A stretch of 34,372 nt of DNA from Thermoanaerobaculia bacterium (GTDB taxonomy: Bacteria > Acidobacteriota > Thermoanaerobaculia > Gp7-AA8): NCBI GenBank assembly GCA_016650215.1, contig JAENWF010000158.1, positions 1 to 34,372 of the forward strand, written 5' to 3'. How positions within the stretch are numbered: the first letter of the stretch is position 1; every line of letters begins with the position of its first letter. The position numbers were made by a program, and so were the translations under genes. The notes beneath the pieces were generated by a model, which saw only the letters and a list, made by a program, of their open reading frames with translations, was not told the DNA's origin and did not search any database. Shown here in pieces: positions 19,728 through 26,866 of this stretch.

Positions 19728-21221
19728 CTAAACCCCCATAACATCGAACTGTTCGTGGTGGAGCGAATCGTCCGGCTTGAACACGAGGTGGACGCCGAGA
19801 TTGCGCTCGACTTCCTCGAAGATCGGATCTCCGGCCGAGAGTGACGCGTACACGTTCGGGTGGACGCGGACGATGACGTCCTGGCCGTCGTGGAGGTCGC
19901 GCGCCTTCATCAGCTCGCGCAGGATCTCCAGCGCGACCGTCGTGTTCGACTTGATCCGGCCGCTACCGCCGCAATAGGGACAAGCCTGCGTGAGCGAGCG
20001 CTCCAGACTCTGCCGGACGCGCTTGCGCGTCATTTCGATCAATCCAAACTCGGAGATCTGGAGGATCTTCGTCTTCGAACGATCCTTCCGGATCTCGCTC
20101 TCGAGCGTCTCAAATAGCTTCGCGCGATTCGACAGATCCTCCATGTCGATGAAATCGAGAACGATGATGCCGCCGAGGTCGCGAAGACGGATCTGGCGAA
20201 CAATCTCTTTCGACGCTTCGATGTTCGTGCGGAAGACCGTCTCCTCGAGATTCTTCTTTCCGACGTACTTGCCTGTGTTCACATCGATTGCGACGAGCGC
20301 CTCGGTCTGATTGATGACGATGTAGCCGCCCGACTTGAGCCAGACCTTCGACTTCAGCGCCTTCGCGATCTCCGGCTCGATGCCGAAGTCCTCGAAGATG
20401 GGCTCGTCGCGGCGATAGAGCCGCACGCGCGAAACAAGTTGCGGCTGTATCTGATCGAGGAACTCGACGATGCGCTGGTACTCATCGACCGAGTCGACCC
20501 AGACGGTCTTGAACTCCGGCGAGAGGACGTCGCGAATCGTGCGGAGAATCAGATCGAGGTCGTGATGAATCGCGGTCGGTGCCGCGACCTTGTCGCCGCG
20601 GCGGCGGATGTGCTCCCACAACTCGGTGAGATACTTCAGATCGGCGCGGAACTCCTCTTCCTGGCGCTGTTCACCCGCGGTGCGAACGATGAAACCGCCG
20701 AGGCCCGGGGCGCGGATCGATTCCAGGATCGTTTTGAGGCGGGTTCGCTCGTCCTCGTCTTCGATGCGGCGCGACACGCCGATGTGATTCACCGTCGGCA
20801 TGTAGACGAGGAACCGGCCGGGCAGCGTGACATGCGTCGTGATCCGCGCGCCTTTTCCGGCGATCGTGTCCTTCGAGACCTGGACGAGGATCTCCTGGCC
20901 TTCGCGGAGGAGATCGGCGATCGAGGTCTCGGGCCGGTGCCCGACGTCCTCGAGATGCAGCTCGTCTGTCGTCTCGCTTTCGTACTCCTCGAGATCCTCG
21001 ATGACGTCTGAGACGTAGAGGAAGGCGTCGCGCTCGAGTCCGAGGTCGACAAAGGCGGATTGCATACCGGGCAGCACCTTTGTGACGCGGCCCTTGTAGA
21101 TGTTCCCGACGATGGTGCGATGGCGCGTCCGCTCGACCCAGAGCTCGACGACCTGCCCCTCATCCAGAACAGCGATCCGCGACTCGTGCCGCGTCGCGTT
21201 GATCACGATATCGCGCGACAT
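19728..21221 (-). CDS. rng: Ribonuclease E/G family endoribonuclease (RNase G type)
   Basis: This 497-residue endoribonuclease processes rRNA and mRNA at AU-rich single-stranded sites. An S1 domain (about 35-130) begins GNIYKGRVTKVLPGMQSAFVDLG; it carries an acidic insertion (about 77-100, EDLEEYESETTDELHLED). The catalytic domain has Asp313 in VAIDVNTGKYVG and Asp356 in IVLDFIDMEDLSNR, equivalent to the metal ligands of E. coli RNase E. The Zn-link is CPYCGG (Cys414, Cys417). There is no RNase E-like C-terminal scaffold, so RNase G is the nearer match. MSRDIVINAT at 21221 is the family start, ten codons inside the open frame. Confidence 0.94.
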   Translation of the reverse strand: MSRDIVINATRHESRIAVLDEGQVVELWVERTRHRTIVGNIYKGRVTKVLPGMQSAFVDLGLERDAFLYVSDVIEDLEEYESETTDELHLEDVGHRPETSIADLLREGQEILVQVSKDTIAGKGARITTHVTLPGRFLVYMPTVNHIGVSRRIEDEDERTRLKTILESIRAPGLGGFIVRTAGEQRQEEEFRADLKYLTELWEHIRRRGDKVAAPTAIHHDLDLILRTIRDVLSPEFKTVWVDSVDEYQRIVEFLDQIQPQLVSRVRLYRRDEPIFEDFGIEPEIAKALKSKVWLKSGGYIVINQTEALVAIDVNTGKYVGKKNLEETVFRTNIEASKEIVRQIRLRDLGGIIVLDFIDMEDLSNRAKLFETLESEIRKDRSKTKILQISEFGLIEMTRKRVRQSLERSLTQACPYCGGSGRIKSNTTVALEILRELMKARDLHDGQDVIVRVHPNVYASLSAGDPIFEEVERNLGVHLVFKPDDSLHHEQFDVMGV

Positions 21222-21332
21222 GCGGGCGGATTGTAGTCGGTCAGTCGGCAAATCACCCGGCCCCGAAGAGTCCCCCGGATGTCATCAGGACGCCACTCCT
21301 GCCCCGACTGTCATACGATCTCATCTGTGACG

Positions 21333-21794
21333 ATGATTTATTTTTCAGGCTCGATCTCTGGAGGGCGCGGTGACATCGCTGTGTACCGCAACTTCGTGAA
21401 CGCTCTCGAGAATGCCGGTCATCGCGTACTGGCCGGCTCTGTAGTCAGCGAAACGATCGGCGCCGAGGGCGATCGTCTTCCTTCAGAAGACATCTTCGAC
21501 CGCGACGTCGGCTGGCTCGAAGACGTGGCGCACGAAGGCGGCGTGCTCGTCGCTGACGTGTCGATGCCGTCGATTGGGGTCGGATATGAGATCGCAGCCG
21601 CGCGCTACCGATTCGGAATTCAGGTCATCTGTCTCTATCGCCCGACGCACAGCAAACGATGCAGCGCTATGGTCGCCGGCGACACCGGCATCGAGTTGAT
21701 CAGTTACTCCGATTCGACACTTGCGGAAGCGACCGCACGGCTTCTGAGAGTCCTCGAAAGGGTGGCGAATAAACCCGCGGGGAGCCCGGTTTAG
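21333..21794 (+). CDS. Putative 2'-deoxynucleoside 5'-phosphate N-hydrolase (DNPH1/Rcl-like)
   Basis: This 153-residue protein belongs to the nucleoside deoxyribosyltransferase-like fold. It resembles DNPH1, which cleaves the glycosidic bond of deoxynucleoside monophosphates to clear unwanted nucleotides. Evidence is the N-terminal strand and loop IYFSGSISGGRGDIAVYRNFV, the block DVSMPSIGVGYEIAAARY whose Glu aligns with the DNPH1 catalytic Glu in PSLGVGYE, and ICLYRPTHSKRCSAM. The start is ATG at 21333; a GTG two codons earlier is possible and no ribosome-binding site decides. It stands alone, divergent from rng across 111 bp and just ahead of tRNA-Asn. Substrate is inferred from the family. 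Confidence 0.8.
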   Translation: MIYFSGSISGGRGDIAVYRNFVNALENAGHRVLAGSVVSETIGAEGDRLPSEDIFDRDVGWLEDVAHEGGVLVADVSMPSIGVGYEIAAARYRFGIQVICLYRPTHSKRCSAMVAGDTGIELISYSDSTLAEATARLLRVLERVANKPAGSPV

Positions 21795-21807
21795 GGCCGT
21801 TGCCGTA

Positions 21808-21836
21808 TTGACGCGCCCCCGGCGCTTTGCTATTTT
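21808..21836 (+). promoter_or_regulatory. Promoter of tRNA-Asn
   Basis: TTGACG (21808-21813) and TATTTT (21831-21836) are 17 bp apart, with TGC just before the -10 (extended -10-like). The tRNA starts 24 bp further on. Confidence 0.65.
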
Positions 21837-21860
21837 GCGGCGCCTTTTGAGTCCCAGTTT

Positions 21861-21936
21861 TCCGGCATAGCTCAGTTGGTAGAGCAGCGGACTGTTAATC
21901 CGCGGGTCGTAGGTTCGAGTCCTACTGCCGGAGCCA
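21861..21936 (+). tRNA. tRNA-Asn (anticodon GUU)
   Basis: A 76-base cloverleaf. The acceptor TCCGGCA (21861-21867) pairs with TGCCGGA (21926-21932), then G and an encoded CCA. The D loop is AGCTCAGTTGGTAGAGC. The anticodon stem GCGGA/TCCGC encloses CTGTTAA with GTT at 21894-21896, and the T arm contains GGTTCGAGTCC. All stems are complete. Confidence 0.98.
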
Positions 21937-22266
21937 GGTCTCGATTCCCCCCTCACCACACCGGCTGCGACGCGAGGGCCTGCATCGGCGCCAGAGGGCG
22001 ACGAGCGCTCGCATTCCTACGGCAAGGATCAGCACGATCTTCGTCAGCGCCAACGACCGTGCGATGCCACGCCGACTCGACCATTCTGTCCGCGCGGCGA
22101 AGGATTTCGGCCCCTTCGACGTCTAACGCGCTGACGGGGAGCCAGCGGCGACCCTTTCGGAGGAGGAACAATGCTTTGTAAGCCGACTTCGCTCCGGACC
22201 TGGGGATTGTCTTCTCCTTTGGTGGCCGGTGAGAACGCGACCCCAGATCGGAATCTACCGCTCCGG
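21937..22266. other. 330-bp gap between tRNA-Asn and kup, no supported gene
   Basis: No recognisable gene, attachment-site duplication of the tRNA or T-tract terminator was seen. A strong-looking ribosome-binding site (GGAGGAGGAACA) precedes an ATG at 22171 on the plus strand, but that frame soon runs antisense through kup. A 72-codon frame on the minus strand (21953-22171) has no family resemblance. It may be decayed coding sequence. Confidence 0.5.
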
Positions 22267-24177
22267 CTAGAACTCGATCTGTGCCCCAAGTTCCACCACG
22301 CGGTTGGGCGGCAGCTGGAAGAAGCGTGCGGCACTCTCGGCGTTCCGCATCATCGACGCGAAGATCTTCTCTCGCCAGAATGCCATCCCGCTCGGCAGCC
22401 CCGTGACAATCAGCGTTTCGCGACCGAGGAAGTACGTCGTGTCCATCGGCGGCACGTCGAGATGGTGTTCGGCGGCTCGGTTGAGCAACGCCGGCACGTT
22501 GATATCTTCCATGTAGCCATACCGTCCTTTGATGCGATACATCCCTTCGCCGAGTTCCTCGAATGACATTCGCTCTTCATTGCGCAAGTGGGAGACCTCT
22601 TCGATGGTTATGGTCAGGAGGATCACCTGCTGGTGGAGAACCTTGTAGTGCTTGAGACTATGGAGAAGGGACGCCGGGATCGCGTCCCCGGTTCGATGCA
22701 TGAAGACGGCGGTTCCCGGGACACGGATCGGAGGCCGCCTGCGGATCGACTCGAGGAATAACTCGGGCGAGAGCGCTCCCTCCAGCAGCTTGACCGAGAG
22801 GATTTCGCGTCCCCGCCGCCACGTTGTCATCAGGACGAAGATCAGGGCGGCGATGAGGAGCGGGAACCATCCTCCGGCGACGATCTTCGCGTAGTTCGCG
22901 ACGAGAAACGCGAGGTCGGCGATGAGGAAGCCGGTGGTGACGAGTCCTGCGCGCAGCACGCTCCAGCCGAAGAGATCGCGTGAAACAAAGTACGCGAGGA
23001 TCGTCGTGATGATCATGGTCGTGCTCACCGCGACGCCGTACGCTCCGGCAAGGTTCGTTGACGAGCCGAATCCCGCCACCAGGACAATCGTGGCCACCAT
23101 CAGCGCCCAGTTCACCGCGGGCATGTAGATCTGTCCCATTTCAGCCTTCGACGTGTGAATGACTTCCATGCGTGGGAGATACCCAAGCTGGATCGCCTGA
23201 CGTGTGAGTGAGTAGACGCCGGTGATGATTGCCTGCGACGCGATGATCGTGGCAGCCGTCGCAAGCACCACCAGCGGATAAAGCGCCCATTGAGGGGCGA
23301 GGAAGTAGAAGGGGTTCTTTGCCGCCGCCGGGTTCCGGATCAGCAAAGCCCCTTGACCGAGATAGTGGATCACGAGAGCCGGGGCGACCAGGGTGAACCA
23401 ATCGATCTGAATCGGCTTCTCGCCGAAGTGACCGAGGTCCGCGTAAAGAGCTTCGCCGCCGGTAGAAACGAGGAACACCGCCCCGAGCACGAGAAGGGCT
23501 GCAAAGCCGTTGTTCAGGAAAAAGGAGACCGCGTAGTGCGGACTCAGCGCCCAGATTACGGAAGGCTCCATGAGGATGCCGCGGATGCCCATCGCCGCGA
23601 GCGTCAGAAACCAGAGCACCGTGATTGGACCGAACACCTTACCGACGCCAGCCGTCCCACGCCGCTGGAACATGAAAAGAAGAACGAGGATGGCGATGGT
23701 GATCGGGATGATGTACGGCGTGAAGAACGGTGTGGCCATCTCCAGCCCTTCGACCGCGCTCAGGACAGAGATTGCGGGCGTGATCATGCCGTCGCCGTAG
23801 AGCAGCGCCGCCCCGAATACGCCGAGGGCGACGAGCGTGTTCCTGACGGCGGCGGGCCGGGGCTTGCCCGCGCCAAGCAGTCCCATTAACGCCAGGATCC
23901 CGCCCTCGCCGCGATTGTCGAAGCGGATGACGTAGACGTGATACTTCAGCGTGACCACGACGACGAGCGTCCAGACGATGAGCGACAGTACGCCGAGGAC
24001 GTTCGGGCGTGTGAGTGCCACGGCGTGCGTGCCATAGAAACACTCGCGCAGCGAATAGAGGGGGCTCGTGCCGATGTCGCCGTACACGATTCCCACGGCC
24101 AGAACCGACAACGCGAGCAGACGCCGCCCCGTGACTTCCTTGTGTTGATGAGCTGCCGCTCTACCGTCCGTCGTCAC
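22267..24177 (-). CDS. kup: Kup family low-affinity K+ uptake protein
   Basis: This 636-residue K+/H+ symporter has about twelve membrane helices followed by a C-terminal cytosolic domain. Landmarks are GIVYGDIGTSPLYSLRECF at the N-terminus, FDNRGEGGILALM, LLYGDGMITPAISVLSAVEGL, ALYADLGHFG and the tail TYFLGRETLIVTG ... MAFWREKIFASMMRNA. The GTG at 24177 is preferred because GGAGG sits four bases upstream; a TTG at 24210 without such a site would add eleven residues. It is divergently arranged with the KdpD-like kinase across 114 bp, so potassium regulation of both is plausible. A TCTTTCCGA at 24249-24257 in that gap resembles the repeats upstream of the porin, but this is weak. Confidence 0.96.
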   Translation of the reverse strand: MTTDGRAAAHQHKEVTGRRLLALSVLAVGIVYGDIGTSPLYSLRECFYGTHAVALTRPNVLGVLSLIVWTLVVVVTLKYHVYVIRFDNRGEGGILALMGLLGAGKPRPAAVRNTLVALGVFGAALLYGDGMITPAISVLSAVEGLEMATPFFTPYIIPITIAILVLLFMFQRRGTAGVGKVFGPITVLWFLTLAAMGIRGILMEPSVIWALSPHYAVSFFLNNGFAALLVLGAVFLVSTGGEALYADLGHFGEKPIQIDWFTLVAPALVIHYLGQGALLIRNPAAAKNPFYFLAPQWALYPLVVLATAATIIASQAIITGVYSLTRQAIQLGYLPRMEVIHTSKAEMGQIYMPAVNWALMVATIVLVAGFGSSTNLAGAYGVAVSTTMIITTILAYFVSRDLFGWSVLRAGLVTTGFLIADLAFLVANYAKIVAGGWFPLLIAALIFVLMTTWRRGREILSVKLLEGALSPELFLESIRRRPPIRVPGTAVFMHRTGDAIPASLLHSLKHYKVLHQQVILLTITIEEVSHLRNEERMSFEELGEGMYRIKGRYGYMEDINVPALLNRAAEHHLDVPPMDTTYFLGRETLIVTGLPSGMAFWREKIFASMMRNAESAARFFQLPPNRVVELGAQIEF

Positions 24178-24291
24178 GCCGCCTCCGCGCGCATCGCCCG
24201 CGCGGCGCAAGCATACTCAAATCTTCTCGGCGCGCATCCTTTAGGTTTTCTTTCCGATCGTGCGGCACCCGCTCGCCGATAATGCTTCGCG

Positions 24292-25767
24292 ATGAGTCGA
24301 AAGGCCTTCGTCCTTCGTGCTTCGGTCGCACTCCTTCTCGTCGCCGCGGCGAGTGCGGCAGGCAGCGTGTTGAAGTTGAACCCCATGACGCAGGGGTTCC
24401 TGTTCCTTCTCGTCGTGGTCTTCGTCGCGGTCCGAGCCGGGCTCGCGATCAGCACGATCACGTCGATTCTCGCGTCGGCCTGCTTCAACTACTACTTCCT
24501 TCCACCGCTGCACACGTTCACCATCGCCGACCCCCGGAACTGGGTTGCGCTTGGGACGTTTCTCGGCGTGTCGGTCCTGATCACACGCCTCGTGGTTCGC
24601 GCGCAGGAGGAAGCAGTTGCGTCTGCCGCGAGGCGCAAGGAAATCGAGGCGCTCTATGAACTGAGCGTGCAACTCCTGACCGCCACCAATCGTGTCGGCG
24701 CGCTCGGTGAAGCGACCAACCGCGCGCTCATGACGATCGGGGCCAAAGGAGGAGGTCTCGTGCTGTTCGACGGATCGCCATATCGGCAGAACGTCATCGC
24801 ATGGATCGGAGAGAACGAGGACTACGTCGAAGACCTGATCACAGGGGTGGGGCGTCATGGAGAGACGCTGGAGTTTCCGGCGTCGGAGGGGCGCGACGTT
24901 TATCTCCCGCTAATGGTCGGCGGGCAGCGGAGCGGGGTCGTCGTGGCGCGGCGGGTGTCGGCACCGCGGAACGTCCTGGAATCGGTGGCGGCCCTGCTCG
25001 CTCTTGCGGTCGAGCGCGAAAAGTTCCTCGCGGAGAACGCGAATCTGCAGGCCATCCGCCAGAGCGAGATGCTGAAGACTTCTATTCTTCGAGCCGTATC
25101 GCACGATCTGAAAACGCCGCTCACAGCGATGACGCTGCACATCGAAGCGTTGCGACGCGTCGTCGGGACGGGCCGGGGAAGCGAGGCGCTGGACGAACTG
25201 GAGCAGGAGAACGTCCGATTGCGCCGGCGAATCGAGAACCTTCTGTCCATGGCGCGTCTCGAAGCGGGACGTGTGGCCCCACGCCCCGAGCCGATTCCTC
25301 CGGGCGACCTGTTCCGCGCGAGCCTGGAGAGCCTCGCGCTGCTCCGAAGGACGAGACCGATCGAAACGAGCGTCGAGCGCGATTGTCCCGATGTCATGGT
25401 CGACCCGTCGCTGGCTCTGGAAATGATCGTGAATCTCATCGAGAACGCGCACCGCGCCTCGCCGATCGACAAGCCGATCGAGCTGGTCGCCCGGCGCCAT
25501 CCGGTCGATGATGGACGCGTGCGCATCGAGGTCCTCGATCGTGGTTTTGGTATTGGCGACGCTCACTCCACCTTCGGTGAAGTCTCCTTTGCGAGCGCTG
25601 ACGACGGTGACCTGCCCAGCCGCGGACTTGGTCTCGAGATCGCCAAGAGCCTCGCCGTCGCGAGTGGGGGAAGCGTCAGTCTCATGAGCCGTCCCGGCGG
25701 CGGTGCGGTTGCGCGCATCGATCTTCCCGCGGCACCGGTGATCAGCCTCGGCGAGGGCGAGCAATGA
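24292..25767 (+). CDS. kdpD: KdpD-like sensor histidine kinase lacking the N-terminal KdpD/Usp part
   Basis: This 491-residue kinase corresponds to the C-terminal half of KdpD (usually about 900 residues). A DUF4118 membrane domain (about 7-103, with FNYYFLPPLHTFTIADPRNWVAL) is followed by a GAF-like domain (about 120-240), HisKA with His271 (AVSHDLKTPLTAM), and HATPase with the N box NLIENA (381-386), DRGFGIG and SRGLGLEIAKSLA. The N-terminal KdpD and Usp-like domains, which sense K+ and in some species c-di-AMP, are absent; the frame has no room for them upstream. Its stop overlaps the kdpE start as ATGA. A GATAAT eight bases before the ATG hints at a near-leaderless transcript. Confidence 0.9.
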   Translation: MSRKAFVLRASVALLLVAAASAAGSVLKLNPMTQGFLFLLVVVFVAVRAGLAISTITSILASACFNYYFLPPLHTFTIADPRNWVALGTFLGVSVLITRLVVRAQEEAVASAARRKEIEALYELSVQLLTATNRVGALGEATNRALMTIGAKGGGLVLFDGSPYRQNVIAWIGENEDYVEDLITGVGRHGETLEFPASEGRDVYLPLMVGGQRSGVVVARRVSAPRNVLESVAALLALAVEREKFLAENANLQAIRQSEMLKTSILRAVSHDLKTPLTAMTLHIEALRRVVGTGRGSEALDELEQENVRLRRRIENLLSMARLEAGRVAPRPEPIPPGDLFRASLESLALLRRTRPIETSVERDCPDVMVDPSLALEMIVNLIENAHRASPIDKPIELVARRHPVDDGRVRIEVLDRGFGIGDAHSTFGEVSFASADDGDLPSRGLGLEIAKSLAVASGGSVSLMSRPGGGAVARIDLPAAPVISLGEGEQ

Positions 25768-26453
25768 AACCACTCTCGATCCTCGTGGTTGACGACGATG
25801 ACGGCATCCGCCGCTCGCTCGAGTCGGAGTTGCGCGCTGCCGGATACGCCACGACGACCGCCGCGGATGGCGATGATGGTGTTCGACAGTTTCGAGGTGA
25901 CCCGCCCGATCTCATCCTCACCGATCTATCGATGCCGACGGCGGACGGGTTCCATCTCATTGGGCAGATCCGCAAGAACAGCCGCGTCCCGATCATCGTG
26001 CTGTCCGTGCGCGGCGGGGAGTCGGACAAGATCCGCGCGCTCGATCTCGGCGCGGACGATTTCGTCGTGAAGCCGTTCTCGGTGGCGGAGCTGCTGGCGC
26101 GCGTGCGTGCGCAATTGCGCCGTACCGTGAGCGCGGAGCCGCTAGTCCTCGAGTTCCCTGGTCTCTCGATCGATTTCGAGCGGCGCAGGATCGTGCAGGG
26201 AGATCGCGAAATCCGGCTCACGCCGACTGAGTACGCGCTGCTGGAACTTCTAGCCAGGAATGCCGGAAAACCCGTGACGACGGACGAGATCATCAGCAGA
26301 GTCTGGAGCGGGGCGCCCGGCACGACGAACGACACCGTACGCGTTCACATGGGTTCGCTGCGGCGGAAAATCGAGCCAGACCCGTCGAGCCCGCAGTACA
26401 TCGTCACCGAGCCGTGGATCGGCTTCCGTTTCATCGCTGAGCCGTTGCGGTAG
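25764..26453 (+). CDS. kdpE: KdpE-like OmpR-family response regulator
   Basis: This 229-residue response regulator is coupled to the kinase by a 4-bp overlap. The receiver domain has the acidic pocket VVDDDD, phospho-acceptor Asp54 (LTDLSMP) and Lys103 (VVKPFS). The winged-helix DNA-binding domain covers about 130-227 (LTPTEYALLELLARNAGKPVTT, DTVRVHMGSLRRKIEPD). The last 97 bp of the gene occur again at 28931-29027 with mostly silent differences, so the 3' end may have been supplied by an integrated element. The protein is intact. It probably activates the porin-kdpFAB operon 3 kb away, where matching direct-repeat operators are seen. Confidence 0.92.
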   Translation: MKPLSILVVDDDDGIRRSLESELRAAGYATTTAADGDDGVRQFRGDPPDLILTDLSMPTADGFHLIGQIRKNSRVPIIVLSVRGGESDKIRALDLGADDFVVKPFSVAELLARVRAQLRRTVSAEPLVLEFPGLSIDFERRRIVQGDREIRLTPTEYALLELLARNAGKPVTTDEIISRVWSGAPGTTNDTVRVHMGSLRRKIEPDPSSPQYIVTEPWIGFRFIAEPLR

Positions 26454-26454
26454 G
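26358..26454 (+). repeat. Direct repeat copy 1 (kdpE 3' end, attL-like)
   Basis: Compared with 28931-29027, there are eight substitutions in the first 63 bp, seven of them silent in the kdpE frame, and then 34 identical bases (26421-26454, starting GGCTTCCGTTTCATCGCTGA) through the stop codon plus one base. Similarity ends abruptly on both sides. The repeat spacing is 2573 bp. Confidence 0.85.
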
Positions 26455-26455
26455 C

Positions 26456-26633
26456 CGGCCGAAGTCTCTTCGTGACTGGACGGGTTGTGCACGGCAAGAT
26501 CGAGCTGGAAACGAAGCTTGAAGAATGAACGCGTGTCGCAGTCCTCGCGCCAGACGAGCCTGGCTTCCGGCTCAGCCCAGAAGAGGAAGACGAGCTTGTC
26601 ACGTGTTCGGACCACGATCCGGTAGCGTGGCAC
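26456..26633 (-). pseudogene. Possible gene fragment on the minus strand in the 413-bp kdpE-pilus-fusion gap
   Basis: The gap 26454-26866 has no convincing complete gene. On the minus strand a GTG at 26633 opens a frame (PRYRIVVRTRDKLVFLFWAE, then RLVWREDCDTRSFFKLRFQL) whose codons are rich in G/C at third positions, like real genes. It has no family I recognise and runs on antisense into kdpE, so if real it is truncated. The remainder of the gap shows nothing beyond the promoter at 26821-26849. Confidence 0.25.
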
Positions 26634-26820
26634 GCGGGTGCGCAGCGACGCGACCGCTGTGATCTGCGGTTAGCTGGAGCCGTTCAAATCAGCCGTGTAT
26701 TTCGCGCATGGGCCGACGTCTTCCGATCGTGATAAAAAGGGTTACGAACGGATCCCGTTCCAGCGAGAAGCCGTTTTGGAAATCTTTGCCAAGATTGCGG
26801 ACCTCGCGAGCAAGGTAACG

Positions 26821-26849
26821 TTGACGAGCGCGCACTGTCCGCTCAGAAT
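26821..26849 (+). promoter_or_regulatory. Possible promoter of the pilus-fusion gene
   Basis: TTGACG (26821-26826) and CAGAAT (26844-26849) are 17 bp apart, ending 17 bp before the ATG. This would give a short leader. No Shine-Dalgarno sequence is seen before the start codon. Confidence 0.5.
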
Positions 26850-26866
26850 CATGCGCAGCCCTCGTC

